Part shown: positions 1 to 12,344 of the stretch, in pieces
Layout of the letters: each line of letters opens with the position of its first letter
Position numbering within the stretch: the stretch's first letter is position 1
Source: Larix kaempferi
Taxonomy: Eukaryota; Streptophyta; Pinopsida; Pinales; Pinaceae
DNA: 64,000 nucleotides
Direction: 5' to 3'
Assembly: GCA_027924585.1 (NCBI GenBank)
Contig: BSBM01001067.1
Location: 3,350,001-3,414,000 of the forward strand
Program-made: the position numbers and the translations under genes
The notes under the pieces: model-generated
Databases searched by the model: none
What the model was told of the DNA's origin: nothing
The model's input: only the letters and a program-made list of their open reading frames with translations

Positions 1-270
1 ACTCACTTGAGGATAGCGCACTTGTGGAGGAGAGGTCTGCTATTGTGGAGGAGGAGGTCATGTCTCAGGGTTTCATCTTTGTATATTGCTGGTCATCTAT
101 ATTGAGGAAGCTTTGCTGGGTTTTCTACCCCATGAGGGTTTCCCAGGATAAATCTCTGTCTCTTGTGTTTATGCTGTGCTTGTTGTTTCTTCAGTGATCC
201 TGTATATGCTATTATTGTGAAATGGAATGTAATGCTGCTATTTTCTGTCTTAGCATATTGAATTTTAACA
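1..270 (+). mobile_element. 3' part of a Copia-type LTR, cut by the window edge
   Basis: The stretch ends in TGAATTTTAACA and resembles, in the same orientation, the end of the LTRs at 43165-43750 and 59953-60597. The resemblance to the reverse complement of 57613-57837 is closer: both share the phrases for a TTCTACCCCATGAGGG block, a TTGTGTTTATG block and CATATTGAAT near the end. After position 270 there is no primer-binding site, so this is a 3' LTR or a solo LTR whose left part lies outside the window. What is seen is sequence similarity; the element type follows from the related elements with pol genes. Confidence 0.7.
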
Positions 271-1140
271 AATTACCCCCTAAATAATTATAAACCTTTC
301 TCAACTCCTATTACCCATGATGTATCACCTCCTTGATACACTATGACTCATAAAAATACTTGCCTTAATACACATCGACCATGAATACTCTGACCCCCAA
401 TATAGTATGACCCCAAATGCTAACACGTTAAAGTGCATGATGTGACCTCGAAAACACTAACCACCTAATACACTTTGACTCTGAACAAATGAAACCCTCA
501 ATATTCCTTTCCCTTAACCCCTTGTTACACCGAATGACGCAATCATCCCCTAACACATTTATATGAACTTCAAATCTTATGATAATGGTCATGTATGACC
601 CCCCTCAATACACTATGAATTGGAACACACTAAAACCATTAATACAATTTAACCTTGACCTCACACCAACACCCTAATACATTGACCCTTTAATACACTA
701 TGGGACTGAACAATCAATCCCCTTGATACACTTACCCTTTAATAAATTATGAACCCATAGATGCTAGTACCCAAATACATTTTGATTTCCAATTAACCAC
801 TATGACCCTTGATGTACTAAGACCCCAACGCATTAGGAATATGAACCACTACGACCCATGATGTAATCACCCCTATAATACATTGTGAATACTAACATGT
901 TAGCCCTATGACCCCTTAATAAATTACAAATTCGAACATACTAACCCTTAATACACTACAACCACTGATCATTATGACCCTAGACATAATATCCTCATTA
1001 TCTATATGAGCCTTGTCAAAATCATGCACTAACACTTAACCCTCAACATGCTATGAAATCAAAGACATTACGCCCCTTAATACACCATGAATCCATAACT
1101 AATCCTCGAAATAAAATTTGAACCCTAAACACTATGCAAA
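271..1140. repeat. Degenerate minisatellite built on an AATACACTATGACCC-like phrase
   Basis: The phrase CCTTAATACACTATGACCCC and variants recur more than a dozen times with irregular spacing. The strand is strikingly poor in G (C/A/T-rich). No frame is open. It could be a satellite-like remnant or the subterminal repeat zone of a transposon such as the CACTA element that follows. The second reading is only a suggestion, because no convincing terminal repeat was found. Confidence 0.55.
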
Positions 1141-3673
1141 CTATATAGTTCAAGGGAAAAGAATGTAAAATTAAATTAATTTAAAATAAGCGTTTAATCC
1201 CTCCCACAACATCACTTAATGGCGTCAACAAAGCAAACCAATACATAATGCATACAATTGGAAAAAATCCCTATTTCGTCAATCACTAGGGAGGATTGAA
1301 TATTCATCGGATTGGTGACCTAGGGCATATTGGATATTCGATTTAACACCAGTGTTCGATCTTGTCCATAGTATCGAGATTCAATTTAACAACAGAGTTT
1401 GATCTTGGCCATAGTCTGGAGATGCAATTGCCACACAGGTTCGGTATTATTTCATAATGCTTGCCATAAATCTGTTAAAAGCTTGATTATCTGATGCAGG
1501 GTAGAAGAGAACTTGCTCAAAATTCCCTTATTGTGTGGAAGATTAAACCTCATAACTTATTAGTTTGACAAGTTATTTACCATTCACTCTGTTTTTCCCT
1601 AGTTCTATAGCCACAATATTTATTCAAACACTTGTATCACCACTTCTAGCTAACAGAGAACCGATAGCATATGCTCCAACAATTATTGATCTGATTGGGT
1701 TTTCGAATGGAATAGAGAAGAAACCATGAACCTCATAGCCTATACAAGATATGTCTCTTCCCGTAGGATGGGCCTAGTATAAAAAATGAGTAGAACATCT
1801 CCTTTGTTTTCAACCTACCAGTAAACTCAACTTCAATGACACATTGAAAATTACACAATCCATTAATTCATGAACTTGAATTATGGGTCCTGTAACTTAC
1901 AAGGGGATCTTGTAACCCACCTCATTGTTTGGAATATACCCTAGATTCTATAAGAGGATCCAAGACATGGGTTTTTATCCTAGATGCTTCAACATGCTTC
2001 CATGTTCATTAGATATATTCCAGGGTAAACAGGGTGGACGCTATTTTTCATCCAAGCAAAAATTCAAATTATATCAAGAACAAGGCAATTAATGAATAAT
2101 GTGATCATGTAGGAAACGTTTGAGAATATGGCCATGCATTCACATGCCATTAGAACATCATTGGATCCAATTTATGCATTATATTTTTCAACAGAAATGT
2201 AAACTGGGTTTATCTTTATCGTGTGTGCTGTTAAAATAGAGATATTCCGAGGCATGAAACAAGGGATCAATCATGAGTCTTCCCATGCACCATTATGAAT
2301 TCTACGATAATATAAAATCAGTCTAGATAGAAAGGAAGGATCAAATCTTGATGGACTGAATCAATTTTGTGCTTCTTAAACCCTTTTAAAAATGATTTAT
2401 CGAAAACCAATAGAACATTTCCTTTGGTTTGAACCTAGTAGTCAACTCAACTTCAATGAATGGTCCAATAGATCAAAGACTACCAAGGGAATGAAAAAAA
2501 TGAATATGATCACATCTTCTCGTCTTTCCACTTTCCTATTCCATAACACTCTTATGATTTCAATCATGGAGTTGTTGAATTTAGAATTAGAAGGTTTTAT
2601 TCAGTTATTGAATACAAATTTTCTCATTTGGTCACCTAAAAAGAGTGCTAGAAGGCCTTAGGAAAATTGTGTCATCTTATAATCCCATCGTCAATATTGG
2701 ATTATGATTCTTTTGAATATTTTATATCACATCTACAAAACTTGACTTTTTTCAAACTGTTGCAGTGATTTCACAACCAAAACTAGACCATCTAAGAAGA
2801 ATTGGATGCTATGCCTTAAGGCCTCTAATTTATCCCTTTTGATGAATAGAAGTATGCAAGGGTTTCCAAACTCTCTCACCTTTTTAGAGTGGACAATGCA
2901 TGTTGTGCTATAGGTGCCCAATTTTTTTTATCGCCTTCAGTAGTAAGATGGGAAATCAAAATACCATGACCTTCTTTAAGGATTTATAAATCATAGAAGC
3001 AAGAGAGAAGAACCTTTCTCTCAATATGGAGGATGGAAAGTATCTAACTAAGAATTGAATCAATTTTAGCCTATAGAAAATAAAGAGGAATAATACACAC
3101 AACTGGATGAATCACACATCACCATTACACTAGGATAAGTAACCTTGCCATCTTTATGTTATAGCACCATATATAAGGAATCATATCTCATCTCATATAT
3201 GATAATTTCAAAATGTACCACTTCCTATTTCTACTTGAAATAAAAAAATGTTACAATTATGTAGTTGCAAAATTTTAAGCGTGTGATTTACTTATCCAAG
3301 TGTGAAGTATAACAATGTTGATAGAAAAAAGCCAAAGTGTGATAAGATTAACACAAGTGATTAGAGTGCTCCCTTGGGATGTGCCCAAGGTACTTATGCT
3401 TTATGTTAGAGAAAGCAAAAAAGTTACATTTAGCATTTAATTTCTTTAGGTAACCATAGATGTTTGGGTAGCAGAGAGGCCAAGTATTGAGGAGCCAGTT
3501 GCGGAAATTCGGTTGATTTTATTTTCAAATGGCCCATAAAAGGAAATAGACAAATTCTAAGACTAGGTATAATTTGTATAGTTGATACTTTGATATGACA
3601 TAATATATAATTTCTCTGTATTGTAATTTGTAGTGTTTATCTTCAAGTGATGTGGAAATTGTTTGTATGCAGA
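1141..3673. other. No gene recognised
   Basis: AT-rich sequence without a recognisable gene. A short open frame at 2392-2661 (89 codons) has no family resemblance that I can name. The phrase AACCTAC/TAGTA..CTCAACTTCAATGA occurs twice (about 1815-1840 and 2430-2460), which suggests an old internal duplication. Confidence 0.5.
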
Positions 3674-4608
3674 ATGGCAAAGGAATATCAAGATGGGGTT
3701 GAAGGATTCATAGATTTTGCTACGAGGCATTCTTATCATAATAAAACCACAGTATTCCCATGTAAAAAATGTTGCAATTTTGTAGTACTAACATTCAAGG
3801 AAGTACAAGATCACTTGATGATTCATGGTATAATGAGTTCATATAAAATTTGTTTTTTCCATGGAGAGAGGGCTCCTAATCAAGACTCTATATTTGACAA
3901 GGGAAAGAAATGCCATACAAATTACATGCATGATTTACCCCTAGAATTTACATGGGGTGATGAACATATACTCGAACATCAATATGATAATAACAATGAC
4001 GAGTTTGCGGAATTAGTTAGAAATGATATTGATGCTCTTAAGAATGGAAATGATTATGATACAACTATGGTTGATGATCATATGGTACAAATGGTGAATG
4101 ATGTTTGTGAATGTTTTAATAAAAATCCAGATGTCAATTGTGAAAATGACCAAGCGACATCAATGGATGAAATTAATGATATCAATCAATATCAGAAGTT
4201 AATTGAAGATGCCAAGAGACCATTGTACCCTGGTTGCACTAGTTTCACTAAGCTATCGACCACTGTGAAATCGTATAACCGTAAAGTGAAAAATGGATGG
4301 TCTGACACAAGTTTCACCCAACTGTTTAATTTGCAAAGAGAAATGCTTACTAAAGAAAATACACTTCCAGATTCTTCATATGCAACAAAAATATTGATTA
4401 AATACTTAGGGTTGGAATATGAAATGATACATGTATTCCATAATGAATTCATTTTGTATCCTGGAAAATATGAAAGTAAAGATATATGCCCAACATGTGG
4501 CAAATATAGATGGAAGGTTGATGGTCATTCTGGAAAGGTACATATAGGTGTCCTGACCAAAGTGATGAGGTTTTTACCTATAGTACCAAGGTTGAAGAGA
4601 TTGTATAG
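3674..4608 (+). pseudogene. TNP2 transposase N-terminal exon
   Basis: The frame is open from before the ATG at 3674 (MAKEYQDGVEGF). CKKC and a later HLMIHG fit the transposase-associated domain. The 3' part (RPLYPGCTSFTKL, then KYLGLEYEMIHVFHNEFILYPG and ICPTCGKYRW) fits the start of the TNP2 core. The frame runs to 4630, but a GT at 4609-4610 after KRLYR is a likely donor, so the last few residues are probably intron. The start is chosen at the ATG directly before the conserved domain. An ATG at 3650 is also in frame. Confidence 0.8.
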
Positions 4609-4734
4609 GTATGATTCTAAACCATTTTAATTCCATTATATCATGCACCGTCATGTACTACCAACCTACTCACATATCATTTTCTTTATTCTTCCTAAGT
4701 ATTGCAATGTATATCTTATAATATTTTTTTTTGT

Positions 4735-5487
4735 CGCAACTCTACACATATTGTGCAAAAAATGAGGTGGCATCAAGAGAATTCAAGTAAGGATGGAATA
4801 ACACACCACCTAGTTGATATCCAAGTATGGAAAACTATAGATTTCAAATGGCCTAATTTTTCCAATGATCCTCGCAATGTGCAAATTTCAATGGAAACCA
4901 ATGGATTTAATCCTTTTGGAAACTTTAGTAGTGCATATAGTGTATGGCCAATAGTACTAGTCACATACAACCTCCCGCCATGGTTATGCATGAAAAGGAA
5001 CTTTTGTATGTTGTCATTGTTGATATTTGGTCCCAAGAAACTAGGAAGTGACATTGATGTTTATTTGGAACCACTGGTAGATGAATTAAAGGTAACATGG
5101 GATGAAGGGGCAAGGACATAGAATGCTCATTCAAAGTCATTCTTTAATATGAAGGCTATATTGATGTGGGTAATCCATGACTTTCCCGCTTATGGAAATA
5201 TGGCTGGTTGCATGAATAAAGGATTTGGTGCATGCCCCATATGTGGAAGGAACAAAGATTCACAATATCTCAAATTTAGTAGGAAGTGCATGTACATGGG
5301 ACATAGGAGATATATTCTAGCAAATCATAAGTATGGTCCTCAAAGAGGACCATTTAATGGGAAGCCTGAGCATCGTATTGCACTTGAAAGTTTAAATGTG
5401 TCAGATATTTTTGCAGAAACTAAGGAAGGGAAGAGAATTGGGGGAAGTGTGAAAGTACAAAAAGAAAGAGAAAACATAAAAAGGTGA
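4735..5487 (+). pseudogene. TNP2 transposase core domain
   Basis: Translation shows MRWHQENSSKDG, NGFNPFGNFSSAYSVWPIVL, YNLPPWLCMK, LLIFGPKKLGSDIDVYLEPL and, after an in-frame TAG at 5119, MWVIHDFPAYGNMAGCMNKG, CPICGR and CMYMGHRR. These are hallmark phrases of plant CACTA TNP2 transposases. The reading frame is the same on both sides of the stop, so a point change (probably from a Tyr codon) broke it. The upstream splice acceptor is not clear. Confidence 0.85.
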
Positions 5488-5659
5488 AAATTCGAACCTT
5501 GTCGTGTGGAAGAAAAGGTCAATTCTATTCAATTTTCCATATTAGGAGGTATGTGCGTACGTTAAATTTAGATAAGGCCATAAATGTGTGATGCTTGAAG
5601 GATTTCACTATGTTTAATTTGATTATATTAATATATTGTTTAATTTTTCCTCCATATTA

Positions 5660-6319
5660 TCATGCGTTCATTTTTATATGATTGGATGCATGAACTCCTA
5701 GTGCGTCACATTTTAGATGTAATGCGCCTGGAAACAAATGTATGCAAAAGTATTTTTGGAACTTTATTGGATATGAAAGGAAAATCAAAGGATGTAAAAA
5801 AATATTGTGATGACTTACAACAGTTGGGTATAAGGAGGTCACTATGGCCACAAGAATAGGGGAAAAAATATTTTTTCCACCTACACCACACACTCTTTCA
5901 AAAAAAGAGAAACATACTCTTTGCACTATTTTGTTCTCGTTAAAGGTTCCTGATGGATATAGTTCAAATCCTCGAAATCATATATCTATGGAAGAGATCA
6001 ATTTTCATAGTATGCAAGAAAATTATTTCCATGTTCTCATGCAATAGCTCCTTCCAGTAGCAGTGTGCCATGTGTTATCAAAAGTAGTGTGAAACACCTT
6101 TTGTAGGATTTGCTTCATTTATAGGCAAATTTGTGCAACAATGATGGATCCAACATATCTTGATGAATTACAAGATGACGTTGTGGAAACATTGTTCTTA
6201 CTTGAAAAACATTTCCCACCCTCATTCTTTGATATAATGATACATTTGACAGTACACCTGGTACGAGAGCTACGTTTTTGTGGCCCAGTCACATTTCGAT
6301 GGATGTACCCTTTTGGAAG
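5660..6319 (+). pseudogene. TNP2-associated middle domain
   Basis: Two frames are needed: VRHILDVMRLETNVCKSIFG up to about 5859, then FFPPTPHTLSKKEKHTL from about 5844. The shift lies in a run of G and A near 5855. A TAG at 6045 replaces what is normally Gln before LLPVA (CAG to TAG). The end reads FPPSFFDIMIHLTVHLVREL..GPVTFRWMYPFGR and stops at a splice donor. Confidence 0.8.
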
Positions 6320-6452
6320 GTTAGTGAAAATTTACTATGTGTAAAAATCCACATATATCCCAACATATAATGTGCATCTAGTTCACCCTTAACAAATATT
6401 TAGTCATAATTTTTATTTGACTACAATTTTTGTGAATGGTTTTCTTCTTTAG
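6320..6452 (+). other. Intron in the TNP2 gene (GT-AG, 133 nt)
   Basis: GTTAGT follows TTTGGAAG, and TTCTTCTTTAG precedes GAACATGAAAG. Joining the flanks in frame gives WMYPFGR then NMKVFKSYVKNMNRP, which is the usual continuous protein order. The intron is inferred from this join and the GT-AG borders. Confidence 0.75.
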
Positions 6453-6746
6453 GAACATGAAAGTTTTCAAAAGTTACGTGAAGAACATGAATAGGCCTAG
6501 AGGGTGCATAGCCGAAAACTACATTGTGGAGGAATCCATCAAATTTTGCGTTGGATATGTCGAATGTATGGAACATATTGGAAGCATGGCTAGTATAAAT
6601 GAGGCTTGGGATGATGAAGAAGGAGAGGTTGGTCAATATGGGAAGGCCTTACCTAGTGGAACTTATATTGAATTGGATAACACTAGTTTGTTACAAGCCC
6701 AAAGATGGGTCTTTCACAACATAGATGAAGTTCAACCTTGGATAGA
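6453..6746 (+). pseudogene. TNP2 transposase exon (NRPRGCIAE segment)
   Basis: An uninterrupted exon coding for MKVFKSYVKNMNRPRGCIAE, the conserved glycine/cysteine segment that follows the FERY/FGRY turn in CACTA transposases, then an acidic stretch and QAQRWVFHNIDEVQPWIE. It is bounded by an AG acceptor and a GTAAGT donor. Confidence 0.78.
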
Positions 6747-6838
6747 GTAAGTAATAAGAACAACCTTATAAAATAATTTTTTATTATATTCTATCAAAAT
6801 ATTTTGAAAAAATGTTTACTGGTATTACTGGAAATTAG
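6747..6838 (+). other. Intron in the TNP2 gene (GT-AG, 92 nt)
   Basis: The donor GTAAGT at 6747 follows CCTTGGATAGA. The acceptor is GAAATTAG ending at 6838. The interior is AT-rich. Splicing keeps the frame: the last two bases of the exon plus G give Glu. Confidence 0.65.
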
Positions 6839-7722
6839 GATGCACATGACTGAAATCGCCAATAGAAACATCCAATCCTAAAAAGATGAAGCCTTGCTAC
6901 AAAAGCTCCACAACCAACAATTTGGTGATTGGTTAAGAAAACATGTAATGATCTATTCTTTATATTAGAATTATTTAATATTCATTGAACAAGACTTGTG
7001 ATGTATGAAACTAAGAATCTTTTTATATAGTTTGAAATTGCATAGTTTTATAACGAGATTTAAAAATTTACAGCTGGAAGGAAACATAAATATTTTTGAT
7101 ACTCTTAAATGGTTGGCACGTGGCCCAAGGAAATATGCAACAAAATATGATGGATACTTAATCAATGGGTGTATATTTAATACTAAAATATTAAAGAATG
7201 TTAGGGCCACCCAACATAGTGGTGTGTGCATAGATACACAAACATTAATGAGATCAAGTGCAAAGGACAAAAATCCTATACATCTGATGACAACATATTA
7301 TAGAGTGATCCAAGAAATAATCATATTGGACTACTATTGTGTGCAATATCCATTGTTCAAATTTGATTGGATAGATGTATAAAAGAAGAATGGAATGAAA
7401 GTTGATGAAATTGGTTTCACCATGGTGAATTTGAAGAGATTCTTAAGTAAGGACAGAGTGCAAGATGATCCATTTATTTTAGCATCTCAAGAAAAACAAG
7501 TATTTTATGTACAAGATCATGTAGAGAATGATTGGTATGTAGTTTTGACATGCCCTCCAAAGGGAGTGAGAAATAGTAATAGATATGAAGTGGAGTATGC
7601 ATATCTATTAAGCGTTGTAGACTTTGAAGGGACAAAATGCAAAGATGATGAAGCTATAGGTGACGATGGCATGGATTATGTTCAATAAGATTGTGAAGGC
7701 ACATGGGTGGATGTTGAAAAAT
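6839..7722 (+). pseudogene. TNP2 transposase C-terminal part
   Basis: The first exon part reads MHMTEIANRNIQS, a stop, then LLQKLHNQQFGDWLRKH, and breaks at another probable intron near 6944. From about 7080 the frame gives WLARGPRKYATKYDGYLING, then HSGVCIDTQT, SSAKDKNPIHLMTTYYRVI and LFKFDWIDV. After a TAA at 7380 in the same frame it continues KVDEIGFTMVNLKRF, DDPFILASQEKQVFYVQD and ends CEGTWVDVEK at 7722. This is the C-terminal domain seen in TNP2 proteins. Confidence 0.8.
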
Positions 7723-10700
7723 AAGTACCATTCATGATTTATTTATATGTTATTTTTTTTAATTTGTATCTATGAAAATTAATATCTTAGATGCTAGCTT
7801 GCATTTACCTTTAATGCATATAGTTTTAGCTTGCATTTTCATTTACTTTTTAGTATATATATTGGGTGTAGGGATTTGAGAGTGGTGTGAGGGTGGGGAG
7901 GGGCCATATGAGCTTTGACCTTCACGTGGTTGGACCTGTTTAGTAGAGAATAAGTTATTCTTGAAACCAACAGAAGCTCATTCAGGTATTCCCATTTACT
8001 CTATTTAGAGTCTCATACATGTTGATATGCTTGTTTATTTACATACTTTTTCTCCAATCATATAAACATATTATTTTTTCAAGATTTATGCAGGTCTTCG
8101 CAGTGGAAAAGAAACTAATGACAAATGGTATCAACATCTAATGCATATATATATGTTATCCCATGAAATATTTCTCAACTAGATATCTTATTGTTGTTTC
8201 ATTGATCATAACAAGCTGATTTCTTCATTTTAACAATTGTACTTGTCTATTTTATGTACTGATATTATTGCACATTTGGTGCAGAAAAATTAGTTGATTG
8301 CGAGATAGCTATTTACCACAAGCAGGTATTATAATGAACAAATTTGAAATTACTTTATTGCAGTATATTATTACGGCCATAAATATACTAAAATAGCTTT
8401 AATGTATTTTAAATTATCCAACCAAAATTAGCTATCTTTTCATGATAAATCTACATTTTAAGCAATCAAGGCCTCGGAATTCTCTTTGAACAAGGCCACA
8501 TATTTTAGCTGATTTATCAATGAAAAGGATTTGTTTCATTAATACAATACAACTAAACATCTAAATCGTATTGGTTTCACTCAAGGACATTGATGCTATG
8601 TGATTCCTTTGTGAATTAGAGCAAGAAAAATCCTTCAGAAAATTACTAACACCAAATTGTTTGTTGTGAGGCTCGAAATTATTTTATATCTTTTACCCAA
8701 TCCTGAATGATGGTTTCTATGGGACTCAAACTAGATGCTAGGGTATGTTTATATAGTATACCTACAACTTGAGTATAAAAATTCTTAGAAACAAAAATAT
8801 CAAGGTTACTGTCAAAATATGGAAGGTGAAATTAGATTCTAAAACAATAGATATACTTAAATGTTTGTGCAAAATTTCAAATTCATTTGGGTGCCATCAT
8901 CTCCTCACTTTTTTCAATAATGATTTTCAATTTTGTCAATTAAGGATATCTAATACTTCCCTTATTAGTTGAAGTAAGCATACGAAAGGGTGAAAAATAA
9001 AAAAAAGGTTTAAAGAGAATTCCCAGTGGCCAGTGTATCCAAGGATCCTAACTTATGTAGATTATGCTTTGTACATGCATTCATCAATGTGCAATTTCCA
9101 ATTTATTATATATATCGTAATATATAATACTTACATTTTTTCCTTGACATACTTAACATAGGGTTACCATTTGAAAGATAGAATTGTTCTTGATACATTT
9201 GGAATTTGCAGACTATGATTTGAGAAAGATGGTTAAGGAAAGTTTGTAATAATATGATATTGTCAACCATATAGTTCCAGATGCATTTTTTCTTGATTTG
9301 TTTAATAGTTCTCAACTTTTAAAAGAAATTAAATACATAGCATTATTAAGGAGAAAGAAAGACATAGTTCATGAGATCCCCTCCAGCTTGATTCTATCTT
9401 GAGGGTTCTTCCTTGTTACAAAATTTGAAGTGGAATACATAATTCTAGATTCTTCACCCTGCTTAATATCCTAGAGGCATACTACCAAGGATCACTAGAC
9501 ATCATCTTATTTCATTTTCTTGTATATGTCTCTATTTCATAGATGCTTCGAAATGGTCCTCTTGTCCTCTTCCCTAGTTGTTCCTCAGTGTCCACATGAA
9601 AAATTGCAGTGACCCTTCCACTATGGTTATGACATGTCTAGTTAGTTAGATTATTGGCCAATGGGATTATGTACATGATGTGACTTGTGCACCTTCATTT
9701 TAATGTCGAATAAAATTTTCATTTCATTTGCATAAGAACGACATGAAATTGTTTTAATTTCCTTTCTTTTCAACATGATTGATGGTGCTATATGAACAAT
9801 TCTCTTTCTGACATAGGTGACCAAATGGTTTTTGCAGAATGATAGGCTCAACCCTTTTAGATATGGGCATGCTATTGCTAAGAATGAGAGGGGTGGTATT
9901 CACGCAAATACAAGCAGAATACCTTCGAAGGTACTACATCCCTACTTTTAGTTCCAATGAAACAAATATTTGAAGGACTTAACTCACTTTATCAACATCT
10001 GAGGATTCCATTTGATGTTTTATAGGATTTGTTGAGTAAGATGAATAGCGTAGAAAAGGAAACAAAGTTCTCAAATCTGCAATATATGAAAATGATCTCC
10101 TAAACATGTAGCAACAATATAAGTATGATTGAAATAGATTTATATGATGCTATTTTCATGACTACAGAAATAGATTATTGAGAACCAAAACAATCACTTA
10201 ACACCTTAATAAAGAACTTGAACAATTTACTCGTAGATCTGGGTTCTTTAAAATATTTTCACATGGTAGTAAGGAAGGAATGGTCTCAAATATAACAACA
10301 GTATGGACTTGAAAGGTATTTCTTATGACAATTTATTAAAGGATATGTTCTCATGTATCATTTAAGGGAACCATATTCTTGATATGATCAATAGTGATAA
10401 TAAATTTTCAATAGTGATAATAGTGAATCAGTGATAGTAGTGATAATAGATTGTATTTGCTAAGCTGGGAATAAAGAAAGAAATATTTCCCATTCTTTCC
10501 CTTTGGCACAATTTTTTTTCGTTACCATGTAATATCTGTGGTGTCATTCAAATTCTGGGAAAGTAAACAAAAATACACATTGAATTTTATTCTACATGGA
10601 TGCTTTCTCTTTAAATCTTACGAGTGATATCTTCTGCAACATGCCTCAAGGTGTATGGTTTCCATATCATTTCTCTTAGTATTAGTTTCCAAGAACACCA
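7723..10700. other. No gene recognised
   Basis: AT-rich, intron-like or decayed sequence. Short open frames (8769-8972 plus, 9106-9315 minus, 9651-9851 minus) show no family signature. A GTGATAATAGTGA-like phrase is repeated around 10385-10450. Confidence 0.5.
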
Positions 10701-10713
10701 TTAATTGCATAGA

Positions 10714-11345
10714 TCAATAGATCATACTATTGGTAGCGTAAACTATCTCCACTGTCAAATCTTGTTGAATTATGATTGCTTGCATTTGAAGCAAGTCCAA
10801 ATTCCTTGGCCTCTTGTAATAGCTTAATAATAGTGGACAACATCCCAATGTAATCCATTGAGAAAGATGAAATATAGAAAATGGAAATAATAGTCCAGCT
10901 GTTATGGTGATACCCATTATATTATAACCTAAATCCCACAAGTAGTTGAGTCTGATTCGCTTGAATGTGCTCCTTGAAAGATCAATGGCACTAGTGACAT
11001 ATTCCAAGTTGCTTCTCATCAACACTATGCTATCAGATTCCATGGCTATATTTGTACGAACTCTAATTTCCATGCCCACATAGGTATCCAAAAGTGCATG
11101 GCAATCATTGATGCCATCCCCAACCATTGCAACTATCATCCCAGTCATTACAAAACAAAACAAAAAGTAAATTACAAGTTTTCTTACTACAAATTTGGAT
11201 ACTTTCTAGTCAAAATGTTGAGTGAGTTAGCTATATAATAACATAGTCAATCACATTTGTAATAGACACTTCTTGCCTCTGAAATTCCTTTTCTCAAACG
11301 TTTGGCATAATCAACCACAACCTTGGCCAAATGATGCTCATAGTA
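10714..11345 (-). pseudogene. Fragment of a P1B-type copper ATPase (HMA5/RAN1-like)
   Basis: Intact members pump Cu+ across membranes using ATP. On the minus strand, 11135-10740 reads VAMVGDGINDCHALL, then GMEIRVRTNIAMESDSIVLM, LSRSTFKRIRLNYLWDLGYN, AGLLFPF and YYKRPRNLDLLQMQAI. These match the end of the ATP-binding domain (the GDGIND hinge motif) and the last two membrane segments. About nine residues between QWITLG and CCPLLL that are normal in the family are missing. Farther upstream (about 11345-11250) EHHLAKVVVDYAKRLRK resembles the nucleotide-binding-domain segment around SEHPLA, separated by an intron-like gap. The ion-binding CPC helix and the phosphorylation DKTGT motif are not present in the window. 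It is a gene fragment, perhaps captured by a transposon. Confidence 0.85.
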
Positions 11346-12344
11346 TGCCTAGAAATCAATATTTGAATTAGCTAACGAGACATATAATCCTTAAATATGA
11401 ACATAACCAGCACTACATAATGTTTGTGAAGATCAATTTTGTCCAAGATCAATCAGTATCATGGTGGTAATAGTTGGCTATACAATATTGCATTAATGTG
11501 CATCCTACCAACCCCTATACTACCCCAACATGATCAATGAGGGATGGGTCAAAAGAGGATCCATGACCTTGAGAATGGAGTGACAAAGCTGGACATAGTC
11601 CAATGGGATAGTGAAATTCCATTCAAACTGAGAATAGATGAACAACCAAGAGGAATTGGGAGACCAACACATGGTTGCATAGATGAGTGGAATCAAGTTG
11701 AGAATTGTTTTGCTAAATACATTGGTAAGTTGAAATCCAGTAACAACTCAACCATTCTAGTAGCTTTATGATGTTTCCTGTAACACTAGTGTTTAAGTTT
11801 AAGTTACATGACTTATGTTTAATGTTGTCTACGATTATGCTAAAATATTTATCGAATCCAATTCATTCTCTAGACGACATTATTTATTAGAAACTGTGGT
11901 TGGAATTTGGATTATTGACTTGGATAATGAGGAAGAAAAACTCCATCCTCCCATTCAAGAAATTGCATCTTAGTTCAGGCTATGTTTCTTCATTATATCT
12001 CCTTCAATTTCTCGGATTTTATTTCTTGTGATAACCTACTTATATGCCTATGCTAATGACATCCATTTTCATGTTGTTTTTAAATTGGTTCTCCATTTCA
12101 TTTCATTTTCAAATTCTTCTTCAACCTCTCTTTTGCTGGGCTATTATTATTGATTGTATTCACTAGTCCCTTTGGCCTATTTTGGTGTTTAATGGACGAA
12201 TTCTTAAATGGTTATAACTCAATGGAAGAGCATCTTCCTTATAGGAAGTAGGTTGGGGTTTGATTCGTCCATTCCCTAATGATATTGAAAAATTGGTATT
12301 TCTAATAAAATATTTTTTATGATGATTTATATTAATGGATACTA
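11346..12344. other. No recognised gene; one unassigned 75-codon frame
   Basis: The frame at 11544-11771 (plus) starts with ATG and codes for a polar peptide with RIDEQPRGIGRPTHGC. I cannot assign it. At 12191-12285 there is a tRNA-like stretch that does not fold into a proper cloverleaf. The remainder is AT-rich. Confidence 0.45.

Larger units (their letters stand above)
3674..7722 (+). pseudogene. CACTA (En/Spm) TNP2-type transposase, decayed, with introns
   Basis: This is a TNP2-like transposase, which would cut and move CACTA elements. Conserved parts occur in the usual order: an N-terminal transposase-associated CX2C zinc-binding region (about 3674-3900), the TNP2 core (about 4735-5487), a middle domain with FPPSFFDIM..HLVREL (about 5660-6319), the segment SYVKNMNRPRGCIAENYIVEE (6453-6746), and a C-terminal KVDEIGFT..DDPFILASQ..QVFYV segment (6839-7722). 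Two GT-AG introns remain recognisable. Breaks include in-frame stops at 5119, 6045 and 7380, a stop just inside the exon after 6838, and a frame change near 5850 in a run of A. It is therefore not expected to be active. No convincing terminal inverted repeats bracket it nearby. Confidence 0.88.

Noticed and set aside
954-967. CACTACAACCACTG as a left CACTA terminus for the transposase at 3674
   Set aside because: It lies inside the minisatellite, whose basic phrase is AATACACTA, so the match is expected by chance. No matching right end was found.
12191-12285. tRNA-like stretch with a TCAATGGAAGAGC D-arm-like phrase, a CTTCC..GGAAG stem, GTTTGATTC and complementary ends ATGGACGA/TCGTCCAT
   Set aside because: About 15 extra bases lie between the outer stem and the D-arm, and box A and box B both deviate. 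No acceptable cloverleaf or anticodon loop forms. It may be a decayed tRNA-derived sequence.
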